A stretch of 14,317 bases of DNA. Origin: Natronomicrosphaera sp040876735 (GTDB lineage: Bacteria; Planctomycetota; Phycisphaerae; Phycisphaerales; Phycisphaeraceae). The stretch lies in NCBI GenBank assembly GCA_040876735.1, contig JBBDPC010000134.1, forward strand, positions 1-14,317, written 5' to 3'. Under the pieces are notes generated by a model that saw nothing but the letters and a program-made list of their open reading frames with translations, was not told the DNA's origin and made no database searches. Position numbers and translations under genes: made by a program. Positions 13,227 through 14,317 of this stretch are shown here, in pieces (positions within the stretch are counted from its first letter, which is position 1; the number at the start of each line of letters is the position of its first letter).

Positions 13227-14195
13227 ATGGCGATCATGGGACTGGGCGTGGCTGTGCTGGCGCTGGGGCTGTTGCTGGGTTCGCTGGTGGGGCTGGCGTG
13301 GCTGTGGTGGCGGGTGGTGCGTGGGGGGAGCGGGTCGGCGCTGCCCAGTTGCGGGAAGTGTGGATACGCGGCGCGGGGCGTGCAATCGCTGGCGTGCCCG
13401 GAGTGCGGGGCGGACCTGCGCGAGGTGGGCATCGTGACGCCCAAGGCGGCGGGGGCGATCGGCGTGGTGGGGTTCGTGCTGCTGTGGACGCTGTTCCTGC
13501 CGATGCCGGCCTGCGTGGTGTCGGGCGTGGCGATGATTTTCGCGCCGCACCATCAGACGCATAGTTCATCGCAGACGTTTCGGCCGGAGTCGGGGGGTTA
13601 CCAGGTGGAACTGGCGACCGAGGTGCAGTCGCGGACTTCCGGCGGCGGGATGAGCAGTAGGGCGAGCACGCGGCGTCTCAGTGGTGCGTCTGCCTCGACG
13701 GTGAGCACGGTGAACTGGGGCCAGCCGACGCCCGGCCAGTTGCCGGACTCGGTGGAACTGACCATCACCCACGCCGGCTCCCCGTTCGCCTTGGAACTGG
13801 ACCCCGCCAGCGGGGCCGGGCGATACCAGGACGCTCAGCACCAGTGGCATGCCGTCACCGACGTGGACGAGCAGGCGATGACGGCCTGGTTCACCAGCCT
13901 CAACATCGACACGACCCACGCCGACGTCCAAGCCGAGGCGGCGGAGCTTGCCGCGGCGGTCGCCGACCTGCGGGCGGGCAACGCGACGTACGATGTCAGT
14001 TACTTCACCACCAGCGGCGGCAGTTCGAGTACGTACAACGGCCCCGCCGCCTGGTTCGGCTGGATGCTCGGCGGCATCTGGCTGGCCATCTATGCGGCCG
14101 GCATCGCCATCTGCCTCTGGATCCGCCGCAAACGCCTGCGCAGCGACATGATGGCGACGGTGGGCGCGGTGACCGGCATGGGCACGGCGATGTGA
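13227..14195 (+). CDS. Membrane protein with cytoplasmic zinc ribbon, unknown function
   Basis: A 322-residue protein with no family I can name. Transmembrane helix 1 spans about 4-27. It is followed by a four-cysteine zinc ribbon, SCGKCGYAARGVQSLACPEC (Cys42, Cys45, Cys57, Cys60), of a form I associate with planctomycete membrane proteins. Helix 2 spans about 75-105. Residues 107-270 are hydrophilic and Ser/Thr-rich, probably on the outer face, with an NWGQPTPGQLPDSVELTITH segment that may be a beta domain. Helix 3 spans about 275-297 and is followed by a basic RRKRLR anchor. The ATG is supported by GAAGGGGA (13211-13218). Together with the preceding lipoprotein it suggests an envelope-related cluster, but each gene is separated by a hairpin element, so co-transcription is uncertain. 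Function is unknown. Confidence 0.8.
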   Translation: MAIMGLGVAVLALGLLLGSLVGLAWLWWRVVRGGSGSALPSCGKCGYAARGVQSLACPECGADLREVGIVTPKAAGAIGVVGFVLLWTLFLPMPACVVSGVAMIFAPHHQTHSSSQTFRPESGGYQVELATEVQSRTSGGGMSSRASTRRLSGASASTVSTVNWGQPTPGQLPDSVELTITHAGSPFALELDPASGAGRYQDAQHQWHAVTDVDEQAMTAWFTSLNIDTTHADVQAEAAELAAAVADLRAGNATYDVSYFTTSGGSSSTYNGPAAWFGWMLGGIWLAIYAAGIAICLWIRRKRLRSDMMATVGAVTGMGTAM

Positions 14196-14207
14196 AGCGG
14201 CTTGCTA

Positions 14208-14230
14208 CTCCCCTCCCTTTGGGAGGGGAG
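14208..14230 (+). terminator. Perfect 10-bp hairpin after the zinc-ribbon gene
   Basis: CTCCCCTCCC (14208-14217) pairs with GGGAGGGGAG (14221-14230) around a TTT loop, 12 bp after the stop codon. The position suits a terminator. There is no T-run directly after it. A weak GCGC/GCGC stem with TTTT follows at 14263-14279. Confidence 0.45.
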
Positions 14231-14280
14231 CAGGAAGCCTCCCAGCCGGGAACCCAGGGTACGCGCATTTGGCGCTTTTC

Positions 14281-14314
14281 CCGGTGGGGCGGGCGTCTCG
14301 CCCGCCTTCCCCGG
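14281..14314. repeat. GC-rich palindrome at the window edge
   Basis: GGCGGGCG (14288-14295) and CGCCCGCC (14299-14306) pair perfectly around TCT. The pairing extends imperfectly outward to CCGG at both ends (14281 and 14314). It is probably another dispersed intergenic palindrome. What lies beyond it is outside the window. Confidence 0.6.
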
Positions 14315-14317
14315 TCG

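Overview
This 14.3-kb window is GC-rich chromosomal DNA from a bacterium, most probably a planctomycete of the Phycisphaerae type. That placement is an inference. It rests on the CGxCGY...CPECG zinc-ribbon membrane protein (13227-14195), a secreted lipoprotein with a long acidic linker, palindromic repeats in most intergenic gaps, and the mixture of housekeeping and sugar-metabolism genes. There is no phage, integrase, transposase, CRISPR array or plasmid gene. About 90% of the window is coding. Long open frames antisense to the real genes are GC-bias shadows and are not annotated.

Layout, left to right. (1) The 3' part of fabF, a fatty-acid elongation ketosynthase. (2) A 129-bp composite inverted repeat, then an M42-family metallo-aminopeptidase gene. 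(3) Convergent to it, a small phospholipase-D-like gene with a single HKD motif and a C-terminal cysteine cluster. (4) A tRNA-Thr(UGU) gene with a recognisable promoter. Just downstream lies a two-gene unit: a sugar-phosphate isomerase/epimerase-like TIM-barrel protein and an APC-superfamily permease. (5) A 68-bp nested palindrome separates this from a convergent two-gene operon on the minus strand (transcribed 8968 to 5565). Its first gene fuses an (alpha/alpha)6-barrel-like domain to a Gfo/Idh/MocA domain. The second, overlapping by 4 bp, is a stand-alone Gfo/Idh/MocA oxidoreductase paralogous to that domain. (6) Divergent from the operon is mgtE, a magnesium channel/transporter gene. (7) holA (DNA polymerase III delta), a lipoprotein gene and a zinc-ribbon membrane protein gene follow on the plus strand.

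The most striking non-coding signal is in region 7. The three successive gaps before holA, the lipoprotein gene and the zinc-ribbon gene each hold a copy of one hairpin element. Each copy has imperfect arms of about 33-51 nt around a strongly conserved 25-nt loop, lies in the same orientation and ends 20-27 bp before the next start codon. In the first copy the right edge supplies a plausible -35 box for holA, whose -10 box lies so close to the ATG that the transcript would be nearly leaderless.

Working together: fabF, holA, mgtE and the tRNA are housekeeping. The isomerase/permease pair and the two-gene oxidoreductase operon look like parts of a carbohydrate uptake, remodelling or catabolism locus of unknown substrate. 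The last two genes are lineage-specific cell-envelope proteins of unknown function.
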